This document shows positions 50,597 to 60,260 of a DNA stretch of 64,000 bases, piece after piece (the stretch's first letter is position 1; each line of letters opens with the position of its first letter). The translations under genes and the position numbers were made by a program. The notes beneath the pieces were generated by a model. The model ran no database searches and was not told the origin of the DNA. It worked only from the letters and a program-made list of their open reading frames with translations. Source of the DNA: an uncultured Francisella sp. (lineage in GTDB: Bacteria; Pseudomonadota; Gammaproteobacteria; Burkholderiales; Neisseriaceae); the NCBI GenBank assembly GCA_943913135.1, contig CALTVE010000003.1, positions 1 to 64,000 of the forward strand, written 5' to 3'.

Positions 50597-52003
50597 ATGT
50601 TGAAAATATACAACACCCTTACCCGTAAAAAAGAGATCTTTACTCCTCTCAATCATAAACAAGTACGACTTTATGTATGTGGAGTGACGGTCTACGATTA
50701 CTGTCATATTGGCCATGCGCGGGTGATGGTGGTATTTGATATTATCGCGCGTTGGTTGAGAGCAAGCGGCTATTCTTTAGAATATGTACGTAATATCACC
50801 GATATCGATGACAAGATTATCGCAGTAGCCCAAAAAAATAACGTTCATTACCGTAAGATAGCCGATTGTTTCACCCACACCATGCATGAAGACGCGGCCG
50901 CATTATCGGTGCTCCCCCCTGATCGGGAGCCCCGGGCAACCGAATATATCCCACAAATTATCACTATGATTGCCGCCTTAGTCGATAAAAAGAAAGCCTA
51001 TGTCGCCGCTAATGGAGACGTTTATTACCGGGTAAAAACCTTTCCTGCTTATGGCCAATTATCAGGAAAAAATCCTGATGAACTGCATTCTGGTGAACGA
51101 GTAGAAATTAATACCGCTAAAGAAGATGCTTTGGACTTCGTATTGTGGAAAAGCGCTAAACCAAACGAACCTGCCTGGGATAGTCCTTGGGGTAAGGGGC
51201 GACCTGGCTGGCATATTGAATGTTCGGCGATGAGCGCTGCTTTGCTGGGTGAAACTTTTGATATTCACGGTGGCGGCATGGACTTGGAATTCCCTCATCA
51301 TGAAAACGAGTTGGCACAAAGCTGCGCTGTCATTGATCACTTTGCTTTAAAAACAGAAGGCATAAGGCCCATAAGAAGCCATGTCAAATATTGGATACAT
51401 AATGGCTTTATCCAAATTCGTAATGAAAAAATGTCTAAATCTTTAGGTAATTTTTTCACGATTCGTGAAGTATTAAAGCAATACCCTGCCGAAGCCGTGC
51501 GCTTATTTCTGCTTCGAACCCACTACCGCAGTCCGATTAATTATTCCGATGCCCATCTCCAAGAAGCGAAAAATGCTTTAAATCGACTCTACACCGTATT
51601 GCGTATGACCTCTCCAGCAAACATTGAGGGGATCGATTATAAAAATAATTCCTACGCCGCTCGCTTCCGCGAAGTAATGGATCAAGATTTTAATACTGCC
51701 GAGGCAATTGCTGTCTTATTTGAACTCGCCAGTGAAATTAATAAAACTCGTGATCATACTCTGGCCGGTTATCTAAAAGCTCTAGCCAGTTTATTAGGGC
51801 TATTACAGCAAGATATAGAAAGCTACTTCCAAGAAGGCCAACAAGCCCTTGATCATCAAGCCATCGAAAAACTAATCGCTCAACGCAACAGCGCTCGCGC
51901 CAAAAAAGATTGGGCACAATCCGATGCCATCCGCGATCAATTATTAAATCAAGGCATCATACTGGAAGATCAAAAAGGAATAACCACCTGGCGAAAGAAA
52001 TAA
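50597..52003 (+). CDS. cysS: Cysteinyl-tRNA synthetase
   Basis: 468 residues, class I. Zinc-binding Cys28 (VCGVTVYD) and the C in HIECSAM, HIGH at 37-40 and KMSKS in [11 protein letters not shown]. The DALR and C-terminal anticodon-binding helices follow. Normal length. Its stop codon abuts the stop codon of the converging dnaE with no spacer. Confidence 0.97.
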   Translation: MLKIYNTLTRKKEIFTPLNHKQVRLYVCGVTVYDYCHIGHARVMVVFDIIARWLRASGYSLEYVRNITDIDDKIIAVAQKNNVHYRKIADCFTHTMHEDAAALSVLPPDREPRATEYIPQIITMIAALVDKKKAYVAANGDVYYRVKTFPAYGQLSGKNPDELHSGERVEINTAKEDALDFVLWKSAKPNEPAWDSPWGKGRPGWHIECSAMSAALLGETFDIHGGGMDLEFPHHENELAQSCAVIDHFALKTEGIRPIRSHVKYWIHNGFIQIRNEKMSKSLGNFFTIREVLKQYPAEAVRLFLLRTHYRSPINYSDAHLQEAKNALNRLYTVLRMTSPANIEGIDYKNNSYAARFREVMDQDFNTAEAIAVLFELASEINKTRDHTLAGYLKALASLLGLLQQDIESYFQEGQQALDHQAIEKLIAQRNSARAKKDWAQSDAIRDQLLNQGIILEDQKGITTWRKK

Positions 52004-55000
52004 CTAATTACGATAGCGCCAACGAATATTATTTTCACCTAAAAGTTGGTTTAAACCTTGGTCTAGTTCACTTGATAAATGGATTCGCCAATTATCTACC
52101 GGTTGATAAATGGCCAGAAGACCTTTGTTTTCATAAAAAAACCGTAGAGGCACCCCCCCCTTTTTCCGATAGGCAGTTAGCAACACCATCAATTTCGGCC
52201 ACAAAGAAACACTTTCTTCTTTTAAACGCACATCTAAGCCACACACAAATCGCATTTTGATTTCTTGCTGACGCAACAGTTCTTTGACCACAACTTTCAA
52301 CTGGCTACCATTTTTGCTGTATTCGTTTTCTTGAATGGAGACTCTGCAAAACACTGCCTCATCTTCTCTAAGCGGGCTAGACAAAGTGTGAATGATTTCT
52401 TCCCCAATCGGTATTTCTTGCCCCCCACTTAAGTCTTCTATCGATAGAATATAAAGTTTGCGTCCTGTTTTAGTAATCACTAGGCGGATCTTATGGATAA
52501 AGCCTCCTATCCATGCTTCCTTGGTGGGCCGTAAATCGGCCAGGTTTTGGTGCGGAATTTGTTGCCAAAACGCATCATAGGGACGAAAAGGGTGATCGGA
52601 TAAATAAAAACCCAGAGCACTCTTTTCTAAGGCAAGTTTTTCTTCTAATGGCCAGGGGGTGACATTTTTTAAAGAAATATCCTCTTCTACTTCATTGTTT
52701 AAGTCAAATAGACCTCCTTGAATGCGCTCGTTTTCTTTTTGTTCGGCATACTGCATCGCTAATAAGCGGTTTTCCCACAAAAGAGCACGATTTTTTTCAG
52801 TTTCATCAAAAGCCCCCGCTTTAATCAAAGCTTCTATTACCCGCTTATTGGCTATTTGCGTCCCCACCCGGGCACAAAAATCAAGAAGATTGTGGTAACG
52901 ACCCTTTTTTCTTTCTTCAATCACTACTTCAACCACCCCGTAGCCCATACCTTTAATTGCCCCGAGTCCATAACGCAATTGATTTTCCCCTACGGGTCTA
53001 AACTCATAAACCGATTCATTGATGCTCGGTGGCAATACGTCAATACCGTTGGCATGTGCATCTTCATAAAAGGTATGTAATTGGTCAGTGTTGCTCATTT
53101 CGCTAGTCATGGCCGCGGCGCTAAACACGACTTTGTGGTTGGCTTTTAGCCACGCCGTTTGGTAAGCAATTAAAGCATATGCTGCCGCATGCGACTTATT
53201 AAAACCATAACCTGCAAAGCGTTCCATATAATGGAAGATCTCTTCGGCCTTTTTGGGATGGATGCCCTTTGTTTTTGCACCAGCAATAAATAAAGCCTTT
53301 TGCTTAGCCATTTCTTCGGGCTTTTTTTTACCCATTGCTCTTCGCAATACATCAGCCCCCCCTAAGGTATAGCCGGCGCAATGTTGTGCCGCCTGCATGA
53401 CTTGCTCTTGATAAACCATGATCCCATAGGTGGGTGCTAAAATCTTTTCTAACGTTGGATGCAAATAGGTAAAATGGGCTCCATGCATCCGGTCGATAAA
53501 ATCGGGAATCAAGTCCATAGGCCCCGGGCGATAGAGAGCAACAAAAGCAATCAACTCTTCAAACTGCCGAGGTCTAGCCTTAAAGAGCATATTTTTCATT
53601 CCCGACGATTCAAACTGAAATACTGCTGTCGTATTGCCCTCTTGAAAAACTTTAAATGTCTTTTCATCATCCAAAGGCAGGGTGCTGACCGATACTTTCT
53701 TACCTTCAGTTTCTTCTACCAGTTTTTCTGCTAAATGAAGTAACGTTAAATTACGTAAACCTAAAAAGTCGAATTTTACTAGTCCTACGGCCTCTACATC
53801 ATCTTTATCAAACATAGAAACCGGCACTGCATCCGGCCCTGAAGCCATATACATGGGGCAAAAATTACTTAATTTTCCCGGTGCAATCAGAACCCCTCCG
53901 GCATGTACGCCCGTATTACGAATTAAATCTTCTAGTTTTAACGCCAGCGTGAGCAATAATTCAGCATTTTCTTTTTTAATCAGCTGCTCAATTGCAGGCT
54001 CAGTTTCCATTGCTCTTTTTAAAGCCATCGGGCGATTAGCTTCTAAAGGAATTAATTTAGAAAGGGTATCGCAAAATCCATAAGGTAATCCAAGCACCCG
54101 GCCCACATCACGCAATACCGCTTTTGAGGACATGGTACCAAAAGTCACGATTTGACTAACCGCTTCTTTACCGTATTTACTGCGCACATAATCAATTACC
54201 CGGCCACGGTTTTCTTGACAAAAATCGACATCAAAATCAGGCATGGATACCCGTTCTGGATTTAAAAACCGCTCAAAGAAAAGTTGATAGGTGATAGGAT
54301 CTAATTCCGTGATTCCTAGGCTATAGGCCACTAAAGAACCTGCACCTGAGCCACGTCCTGGCCCTACTGGGCATTCATGATTTTTAGCCCAATTGATAAA
54401 GTCGGCGACAATTAAAAAGTAACCAGGAAAACCCATTCGATTGATGATCGCTAGTTCTTCTTCTAAACGTTGCTCATACTGCGATCTTTTCTCAGTTCTT
54501 TCCGCTAATTGGGGAAATAAAAAATTCAACCGCTTTTCTAAACCGTTTTGCGCCGCGTCTTTTAAATAACTTTCTAAGGTTTCCCCTTCTGGCACGGGAA
54601 AAAGCGGCAAATGGGTATCGTATAACTTTAAATCTACCGTACACCGTTTAGCAATTTCACCAGCATTTATCAGGGCGCTTGGAATATCAGCAAACAATGC
54701 TTCCATAACATCAGCTGATAAAAAGTACTGACCCGGGTAAAATGAATGCGGACGCTGCGGGTCTTCTAACACCCCTCCTTGAGTAATACATACTTTTACT
54801 TCATGTGCTAAAAAGTCTTCCGGATTTAAAAATTCTATAGGATGAGTAGCCACCAACGGTAAATCCAATTCTTTAGCTAAAGCTAAAGAACCATGCAAAT
54901 TGATCTCAATATTTTTTTGTAACCGCTGCATCGCTCTTTGGTTGCTTTCATCGACTCCTGGCAGAGAAACATCAACCCATCGTTGAATCTCTAAATAAAA

Positions 55001-55495
55001 ATTATCTTGAAAAATCGCGTTTAATTCACAAGCCAACGCCCGTGCTTTATCTTTTTTACCTTTAATAAAATAATAGCCGACCAAACCTTGTGCTGCTCCC
55101 GAAAGGCAGATTAAATGACCGCCTGTGAGCTTGGTTAAAGCCTGCCAAGAAACCGAAGCCGCTTCCGTGTTTTCTGACTGCAAATAGGCCTCGGTTAATA
55201 ACTCACACAACTGAAGGTAGCCTTGATAATCTTTGGCCAGCAGCAGTAGACTGCTTTTATCTTCGCCATCGCGTGCTTGCATGACAATATCGATGGCAAA
55301 CAGCGGTTTAATTCCCTCTCTACGACAGGCATTATAAAATTTCACCGCTGCAAACATGTTCATTCGATCGCTTAATGCCAGCGCTGGGAAATTCTGACTT
55401 TTTGCATAGGATACGGCATCTTTAATGCGAATAATGCTACTTTCTATCGAATATTCTGAATAAAGCCTTAAAGGAACAAAAGAAGGCTTAAGCAT
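52004..55495 (-). CDS. dnaE: DNA polymerase III alpha subunit
   Basis: 1163 residues, the replicative polymerase of the C family (DnaE1). N-terminal PHP domain (VPLRLYSEYSIESS), polymerase core with GPGRGSGAGSLVAY and the catalytic aspartates of PDFDVDFCQENRG near residue 400. HhH region and OB domain lie near the C-terminus; QGGLFDL near residue 930 is a beta-clamp binding motif. The start directly follows the lpxA stop (TAA-ATG contiguous). rnhB, often just upstream, is missing. Confidence 0.97.
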   Translation of the reverse strand: MLKPSFVPLRLYSEYSIESSIIRIKDAVSYAKSQNFPALALSDRMNMFAAVKFYNACRREGIKPLFAIDIVMQARDGEDKSSLLLLAKDYQGYLQLCELLTEAYLQSENTEAASVSWQALTKLTGGHLICLSGAAQGLVGYYFIKGKKDKARALACELNAIFQDNFYLEIQRWVDVSLPGVDESNQRAMQRLQKNIEINLHGSLALAKELDLPLVATHPIEFLNPEDFLAHEVKVCITQGGVLEDPQRPHSFYPGQYFLSADVMEALFADIPSALINAGEIAKRCTVDLKLYDTHLPLFPVPEGETLESYLKDAAQNGLEKRLNFLFPQLAERTEKRSQYEQRLEEELAIINRMGFPGYFLIVADFINWAKNHECPVGPGRGSGAGSLVAYSLGITELDPITYQLFFERFLNPERVSMPDFDVDFCQENRGRVIDYVRSKYGKEAVSQIVTFGTMSSKAVLRDVGRVLGLPYGFCDTLSKLIPLEANRPMALKRAMETEPAIEQLIKKENAELLLTLALKLEDLIRNTGVHAGGVLIAPGKLSNFCPMYMASGPDAVPVSMFDKDDVEAVGLVKFDFLGLRNLTLLHLAEKLVEETEGKKVSVSTLPLDDEKTFKVFQEGNTTAVFQFESSGMKNMLFKARPRQFEELIAFVALYRPGPMDLIPDFIDRMHGAHFTYLHPTLEKILAPTYGIMVYQEQVMQAAQHCAGYTLGGADVLRRAMGKKKPEEMAKQKALFIAGAKTKGIHPKKAEEIFHYMERFAGYGFNKSHAAAYALIAYQTAWLKANHKVVFSAAAMTSEMSNTDQLHTFYEDAHANGIDVLPPSINESVYEFRPVGENQLRYGLGAIKGMGYGVVEVVIEERKKGRYHNLLDFCARVGTQIANKRVIEALIKAGAFDETEKNRALLWENRLLAMQYAEQKENERIQGGLFDLNNEVEEDISLKNVTPWPLEEKLALEKSALGFYLSDHPFRPYDAFWQQIPHQNLADLRPTKEAWIGGFIHKIRLVITKTGRKLYILSIEDLSGGQEIPIGEEIIHTLSSPLREDEAVFCRVSIQENEYSKNGSQLKVVVKELLRQQEIKMRFVCGLDVRLKEESVSLWPKLMVLLTAYRKKGGVPLRFFYENKGLLAIYQPVDNWRIHLSSELDQGLNQLLGENNIRWRYRN

Positions 55496-56272
55496 TTAAC
55501 GCACCACAGGACGCTGCGATTGAACAAAAAATGGTATAAATACCTGCAATTCGGGACGATGCGCCGCTAAATCACTAATCTTTTCTTTCGCTTCTTTTAG
55601 GCTTAACCCCCCTCGGTACAGAAGTTGGTACGCTTTTTTGATATTTGTGATTTGTTCTTCGCTAAAACCCCGTCTTTTTAGACCAATTAAGTTTAGCCCT
55701 GCCGGACGTAATTTATAACCGGCAGCCATCACGTACGGCGGTACGTCTTTATCTACCCGAGCACCAAAAGCAGTCATTGAATGTTCACCTAATTGGCAGA
55801 ACTGCAAAACTAAGGTATAGCCCCCTGTTAACGCCCAGTCTTTTACCACCACATGACCTGCTAAGCTTGTGTTATTGGCTAAAATAATATGGCTACCAAT
55901 CCGGCAATCGTGCGCAATATGCACATAAGCCATAATCCAGTTATCATCGCCCACCCAGGTCAGGCCACCGCCACTTTCGGTACCGATATTAATAGTACAA
56001 TTTTCGCGAATAGTGTTGCCATTACCAATGATTAACTGGCTATCTTCGCCGTGATATTTCTTATCCTGTGGCACTCCCCCAATGGCACTGAATGGAAAAA
56101 AAATATTGTTTTCCCCAATAGCGGTACGCCCTTCTATAACCACATGCGATTTAAGTTCGGTTCCCGCTTCTATGCTCACCTGGGGGCCCACCACACAATA
56201 AGGTCCCACTTTGACAGAATCAGCCAATTGCGCTTTGCGATCGACAATTGCTGTCGGATGTATGTCTACCAT
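55496..56272 (-). CDS. lpxA: UDP-N-acetylglucosamine acyltransferase LpxA
   Basis: 258 residues. Left-handed beta-helix of hexapeptide repeats with catalytic His121 (IAHDCRIGSH), and a C-terminal helical domain (KRRGFSEEQITNIKKAYQLL). First step of lipid A synthesis, adding an (R)-3-hydroxyacyl chain from ACP to the 3-OH. lpxB, which normally follows, is not here: dnaE does. Confidence 0.96.
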   Translation of the reverse strand: MVDIHPTAIVDRKAQLADSVKVGPYCVVGPQVSIEAGTELKSHVVIEGRTAIGENNIFFPFSAIGGVPQDKKYHGEDSQLIIGNGNTIRENCTINIGTESGGGLTWVGDDNWIMAYVHIAHDCRIGSHIILANNTSLAGHVVVKDWALTGGYTLVLQFCQLGEHSMTAFGARVDKDVPPYVMAAGYKLRPAGLNLIGLKRRGFSEEQITNIKKAYQLLYRGGLSLKEAKEKISDLAAHRPELQVFIPFFVQSQRPVVR

Positions 56273-56279
56273 ACAGTTC

Positions 56280-56747
56280 CTACCTGATATTTTTCTTTAC
56301 ACAAGTAAACTTAGCTTGAGCCGCTATTTCATTATCGATATAAGCGATCCCCGAAAACTTACCCACCGACCCTTTTACTTGTTCCACCTTTACTTCTAAA
56401 ACCAAAGTGTCTCCCGGTCGCACCGGAGTTTTAAAACGTGCCGATTCAATACTGGCAAAAAAATACAAGCAGTTTTCATCTTTTTCTTCACTTAAAGAAG
56501 CCAGAATCGCCCCTGCTTGTGCCAGGCATTCAACGATTAATACCCCTGGCATCACTCTAAAATAGGGAAAATGGCCTTGAAAATAGGCTTCGTTGGCACT
56601 GACGTTTTTACGCGCCTTGATGCTTTGACCCACTTCTAATTCGTCGACTTTGTCGATCAGCAAAAAAGGGTAACAGTGAGGAATGACCTTTTCAATATCT
56701 TCAACTCTTAAAGGTAAGTGCCATGCTGGCTGCGGTGTACTGTTCAT
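56280..56747 (-). CDS. fabZ: 3-hydroxyacyl-ACP dehydratase FabZ
   Basis: 155 residues, single hotdog. Catalytic His59 (FQGHFPYFRVMPG) and Glu73 (VLIVECLAQ). Dehydrates 3-hydroxyacyl-ACP, so it competes with LpxA and LpxD for the same substrate, explaining its place between them. It overlaps lpxD by 4 nt. Confidence 0.96.
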   Translation of the reverse strand: MNSTPQPAWHLPLRVEDIEKVIPHCYPFLLIDKVDELEVGQSIKARKNVSANEAYFQGHFPYFRVMPGVLIVECLAQAGAILASLSEEKDENCLYFFASIESARFKTPVRPGDTLVLEVKVEQVKGSVGKFSGIAYIDNEIAAQAKFTCVKKNIR

Positions 56748-57787
56748 GTTAGGCTGAGCCTCTCCTTCATGTTCTTTTTTTCTAATTTTTCTAATCTGCG
56801 AACCATTTCTCTAAGCTTTTTAAGATAGATGGCATTACGTCTCCACTCTTGATACTCTTCTAAAGGATAAACGCCTGCATATGCCCCACTGCTTTGATGA
56901 AGCGATTTACTGACAACGCTGGCACCAGCAATAAATGTTTTATCTGCTACTTTAAGGTGTCCACTAAACTTAGCAGCACCTGCAATACGACAGTATTTTC
57001 CGATTATGGTGCTGCCGGCAAAACCTGCCATGGCGGCAATTGCCGTATGCTCTCCTATTTCACAGTTATGCCCTACTTGCACTAAATTATCGATTTTTGC
57101 TCCCCGACGGATACAGGTATTGGTAAAAGTTCCTCGATCAATACACGTATTACTACCAATTTCTACATCATCCTCAATTTCTACTGAGCCAATTTGGGGA
57201 ATCTTTTCCCACGCACCTTGATTATTAGCTAAACCAAAGCCATCATCGCCAATCACTGCTCCTGAATGGATTTCCACTCGATCGCCAATCTTTACTCCAC
57301 GGCGTATAGTAACGTGCGGGTGGATTAAACAGTCCCGACCGATTTTAACCCCCTCCTCTATCACTGTTCCAGCAAGAATACGGGTATTTTCACCAATTTC
57401 TACATAGGGACTGATCACAACCTGCGCCCCGATTTCAACTGAAGCTACTAAGGGCGATTCAATCACTGCGCTCGCATGTTTTTTTCCACTAGAATGCGGG
57501 CGAGGATTAAGAAATCGGCTCACTCTCGCCATATATAAATAGGGGTCGGCCGTTAAAATAAATGATAACTCCGGATAATCTTGGTAAGGAAACTTATTGC
57601 CGACAATGAACGAAAGCGCTTTGGACTTTTCTATTAGCATAGAATTTTTATTCGCCGTTAAAAAAGTAAGTGCCCAGGCATCTGCTTTTTGCAAAGGAGC
57701 CACCACCGTAATTTCACGATCCACGCCCTTTAAAGTGCCGCCAAATTTTTCTATCAATTGTGAAAGTAAGTAATGTTCTTTTCCCAC
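56744..57787 (-). CDS. lpxD: UDP-3-O-acylglucosamine N-acyltransferase LpxD
   Basis: 347 residues. N-terminal uridine-binding domain (GGTLKGVDREITVVAPL), a hexapeptide beta-helix (about 105-300) with the catalytic His in IDNLVQVGHNCEIG, then a C-terminal helix (about 320-347) for trimer/ACP contact. The start is GTG with AAGG upstream. Second acylation of lipid A. skp, usually just ahead of lpxD, is missing. Confidence 0.96.
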   Translation of the reverse strand: MGKEHYLLSQLIEKFGGTLKGVDREITVVAPLQKADAWALTFLTANKNSMLIEKSKALSFIVGNKFPYQDYPELSFILTADPYLYMARVSRFLNPRPHSSGKKHASAVIESPLVASVEIGAQVVISPYVEIGENTRILAGTVIEEGVKIGRDCLIHPHVTIRRGVKIGDRVEIHSGAVIGDDGFGLANNQGAWEKIPQIGSVEIEDDVEIGSNTCIDRGTFTNTCIRRGAKIDNLVQVGHNCEIGEHTAIAAMAGFAGSTIIGKYCRIAGAAKFSGHLKVADKTFIAGASVVSKSLHQSSGAYAGVYPLEEYQEWRRNAIYLKKLREMVRRLEKLEKKNMKERLSLT

Positions 57788-57821
57788 CCTTGCCCTTTGC
57801 CTCGCCCCTAGTGCTTAAAAC

Positions 57822-57853
57822 AAAGGAACCGCGTCTTACAACGAGGTTCCTTT
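57822..57853 (-). terminator. Terminator between bamA and lpxD
   Basis: AAAGGAACC (57822-57830) pairs with GGTTCCTTT (57845-57853), 9 bp and extendable with CG/CG pairs, followed on the minus strand by G and four T. It separates the bamA transcript from lpxD-fabZ-lpxA-dnaE; only 34 nt remain for a promoter before lpxD. Confidence 0.8.
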
Positions 57854-57878
57854 AACTTATCAGGAAAAATCGTCCTAT

Positions 57879-60257
57879 CTAAAAGGTGTTGCCAATATTA
57901 AATTGGAACGCCTGTTCGCGATCTCCTGGCTTCTTATTCAATACCTTAGCCCAACTGAAACGCAAAGTTCCCAAAGGAGACAACCATACCGCGCCTATTC
58001 CCAAACTGTAACGAAATTCATTGTGGAAGGTACTTTTATAGTTTACCGAATATTCAAAGTTATCTATAGGTCCACGGGTTTTGCCATCCCACAAACTGCC
58101 TGCATCCCCAAACACGCTCAAGCGCACCGATTGTGAATCTTTCAACCCAGGCATGGGGAAGAACAATTCGGCTGTCGCATTGACTAAGCGGGTACCCCCT
58201 AAATAGTCGACATCGCCATACCAGTTATTGATCTTCGGCCCTAAAGAAGAAGAATCAAACCCACGTACCGAACCCATACCACCGGTATGGAAATTATAGA
58301 AGAAAGGCACTTCCTTACTCGAACCATAACGGTTGATCAGCCCTGCTTGAGCCCGTAGCATAAGGGTTAAAGTCTCAGTTAAGGGGAAGAACCACCATTC
58401 TTGGTGTGTAAGTTTGTAATATTGGTCATCACTGGCTTTAGGGATAGTGGCTTCCAATTCGCTTTCTAAAATATACCCGCGAGTTGGCCATAAATAGTTA
58501 TCCACCGTTGAACGACGCCAAGATACAGTGACGGGGAAAATAGTCGTAGAATTACCGTGGTTTTTCACGTAATTGCGATAATATTGCGGGCTGCGTTCAT
58601 ATAAATCAACGCGCTTGTGTTCCGAACCTACCCGAATTTTAACTTTATCATAATCGGTCACGGGTACCACAAATTTAACTCCCCCCGCAAAGGTCTTTTG
58701 CCGGTATGAACTGGTTTCAATATCGTTAGGGTCAAATTTCACTGCGCTTAAATCAAACCCCATACCCACGCCATGTTTAGTGAAATAGGGGTTTAAGTAA
58801 TCTAAGGCGAGTGATTTAGTAGTCCCCCCTGTCGATACATTTAAAGAAACCTGTCGGCCCGTACCCCATAGGTTTTGATGACTAAAGTCAGCAGAAACCA
58901 CCACTCCATCGTCTTGAACATAGCCCACGCGAAAATCAAACATACCTACGTTGGCTTCTTTTACGTTTACGTCCAAGTGTACTTCATCATCTTTATTTTT
59001 ACCTGTTTGTTCATCACTGACAGGAACTTCTTTAATTTCTGCGTTTTCAAAGTAGCCAAGATCGCTCAAACGCTCTTTCGAACGTTCAATTTTGCCTGCA
59101 TCGTAAGAAGAACGTTCCTGTTGTCTTAATTCGCGACGAATCACTTCATCACGGGTTTTAGTATTACCGGTGATATTAATGTTGCGCACATAAACCTTAT
59201 TTTTCGCACTCACCTGAATGATAAAACCTAAGGTATTTTTAGCGCTACGTTGCGGGATCGCTTCTACGCTAGCAGAAGCGTAACCCATTTTTCCAAGCTC
59301 TAATTTAATGTCATTGATCACTTGGTCTAACTGTTTTTGATTAAACCATTTGCTGGTAACGAATGCAAAACGACGATTGTGATGATCGGCGATCTTTTGC
59401 AGACGCATCATCGGCACTTCGCCGCTATCCCCTTCTACCTTCAATTTACCCCAGATATAACGTGGACCTTCATTGAGGGCAATATGTAATTTCATATTCT
59501 TCGGATTTTTCTCATCCAGCACGGGCTCAAACTGCTCTAACTTAAAATCGTAAAACCCATGGCTCTTATAAAAATCAGAAAGCCTTTTTTGATCTTCATT
59601 GCCTTTTACATAGGCAAAAATATCGTTCTTGGTAAAAAAAGATAGAAGATTATGTTTACCCAAACTCATATGTCTTAGCAATGTCCAATCGGAAAAAGCT
59701 TTATTCCCTACAAATTCAATTTTACGAATATGGGTGGTCACCCCTTCATTCACATTGATTTCCAAAGCCACCCGGTTACGCTCTAACGGGGTCACTTTAG
59801 TTTCCACATGAGCATTGTTTTTGCCAAAGCCGGTATATTCTTGTTCTAGCCCTTGCATAACCGCTTTTACAGTAGCAGGGTTATACACCTTGGCTTCAGC
59901 CACCCCAAGACGTTCTAAATTGTCTTTAATCAATTTATTAGAAAGGGCTTTGCCGCCTGTCACTTTAATAGTGTCGACAATCGGCCGCTCGATCACAGTC
60001 AATAGCACTTGATCATTCTGTGCTTCTACCTGAATATCATCAAAGTAACCGGTCGCAAACAAGTTTTTAATGATTTCCTCTCCCTTTGTAGGAGTAAATT
60101 CACCTCCCACCTTAATTGGTAGGTAATCGAATACGGTATCTGGAGTAATGCGTTGTAAGCCTTCTACCCGTATATCTTTGATGATAAAGTTACTTGCCAA
60201 TAGGGGAGTTCCTAAAAACATCCCTGTTAAACAAGCCGCTAGAATTTTTTTCTTCAT
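57879..60257 (-). CDS. bamA: Outer membrane assembly factor BamA
   Basis: 792 residues. Signal peptide about 1-21 (ends LLASN). Five POTRA repeats follow (about 22-420; IRVEGLQRITPDTVFDYL begins the first, INITGNTKTRDEVIRREL the fifth). The 16-strand barrel contains the lid-loop motif GGMGSVRGFDSSSLGP and ends in the aromatic terminus FNIGNTF. Inserts barrel proteins into the outer membrane. Follows rseP by 3 nt. Confidence 0.97.
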   Translation of the reverse strand: MKKKILAACLTGMFLGTPLLASNFIIKDIRVEGLQRITPDTVFDYLPIKVGGEFTPTKGEEIIKNLFATGYFDDIQVEAQNDQVLLTVIERPIVDTIKVTGGKALSNKLIKDNLERLGVAEAKVYNPATVKAVMQGLEQEYTGFGKNNAHVETKVTPLERNRVALEINVNEGVTTHIRKIEFVGNKAFSDWTLLRHMSLGKHNLLSFFTKNDIFAYVKGNEDQKRLSDFYKSHGFYDFKLEQFEPVLDEKNPKNMKLHIALNEGPRYIWGKLKVEGDSGEVPMMRLQKIADHHNRRFAFVTSKWFNQKQLDQVINDIKLELGKMGYASASVEAIPQRSAKNTLGFIIQVSAKNKVYVRNINITGNTKTRDEVIRRELRQQERSSYDAGKIERSKERLSDLGYFENAEIKEVPVSDEQTGKNKDDEVHLDVNVKEANVGMFDFRVGYVQDDGVVVSADFSHQNLWGTGRQVSLNVSTGGTTKSLALDYLNPYFTKHGVGMGFDLSAVKFDPNDIETSSYRQKTFAGGVKFVVPVTDYDKVKIRVGSEHKRVDLYERSPQYYRNYVKNHGNSTTIFPVTVSWRRSTVDNYLWPTRGYILESELEATIPKASDDQYYKLTHQEWWFFPLTETLTLMLRAQAGLINRYGSSKEVPFFYNFHTGGMGSVRGFDSSSLGPKINNWYGDVDYLGGTRLVNATAELFFPMPGLKDSQSVRLSVFGDAGSLWDGKTRGPIDNFEYSVNYKSTFHNEFRYSLGIGAVWLSPLGTLRFSWAKVLNKKPGDREQAFQFNIGNTF

Positions 60258-60260
60258 GTT

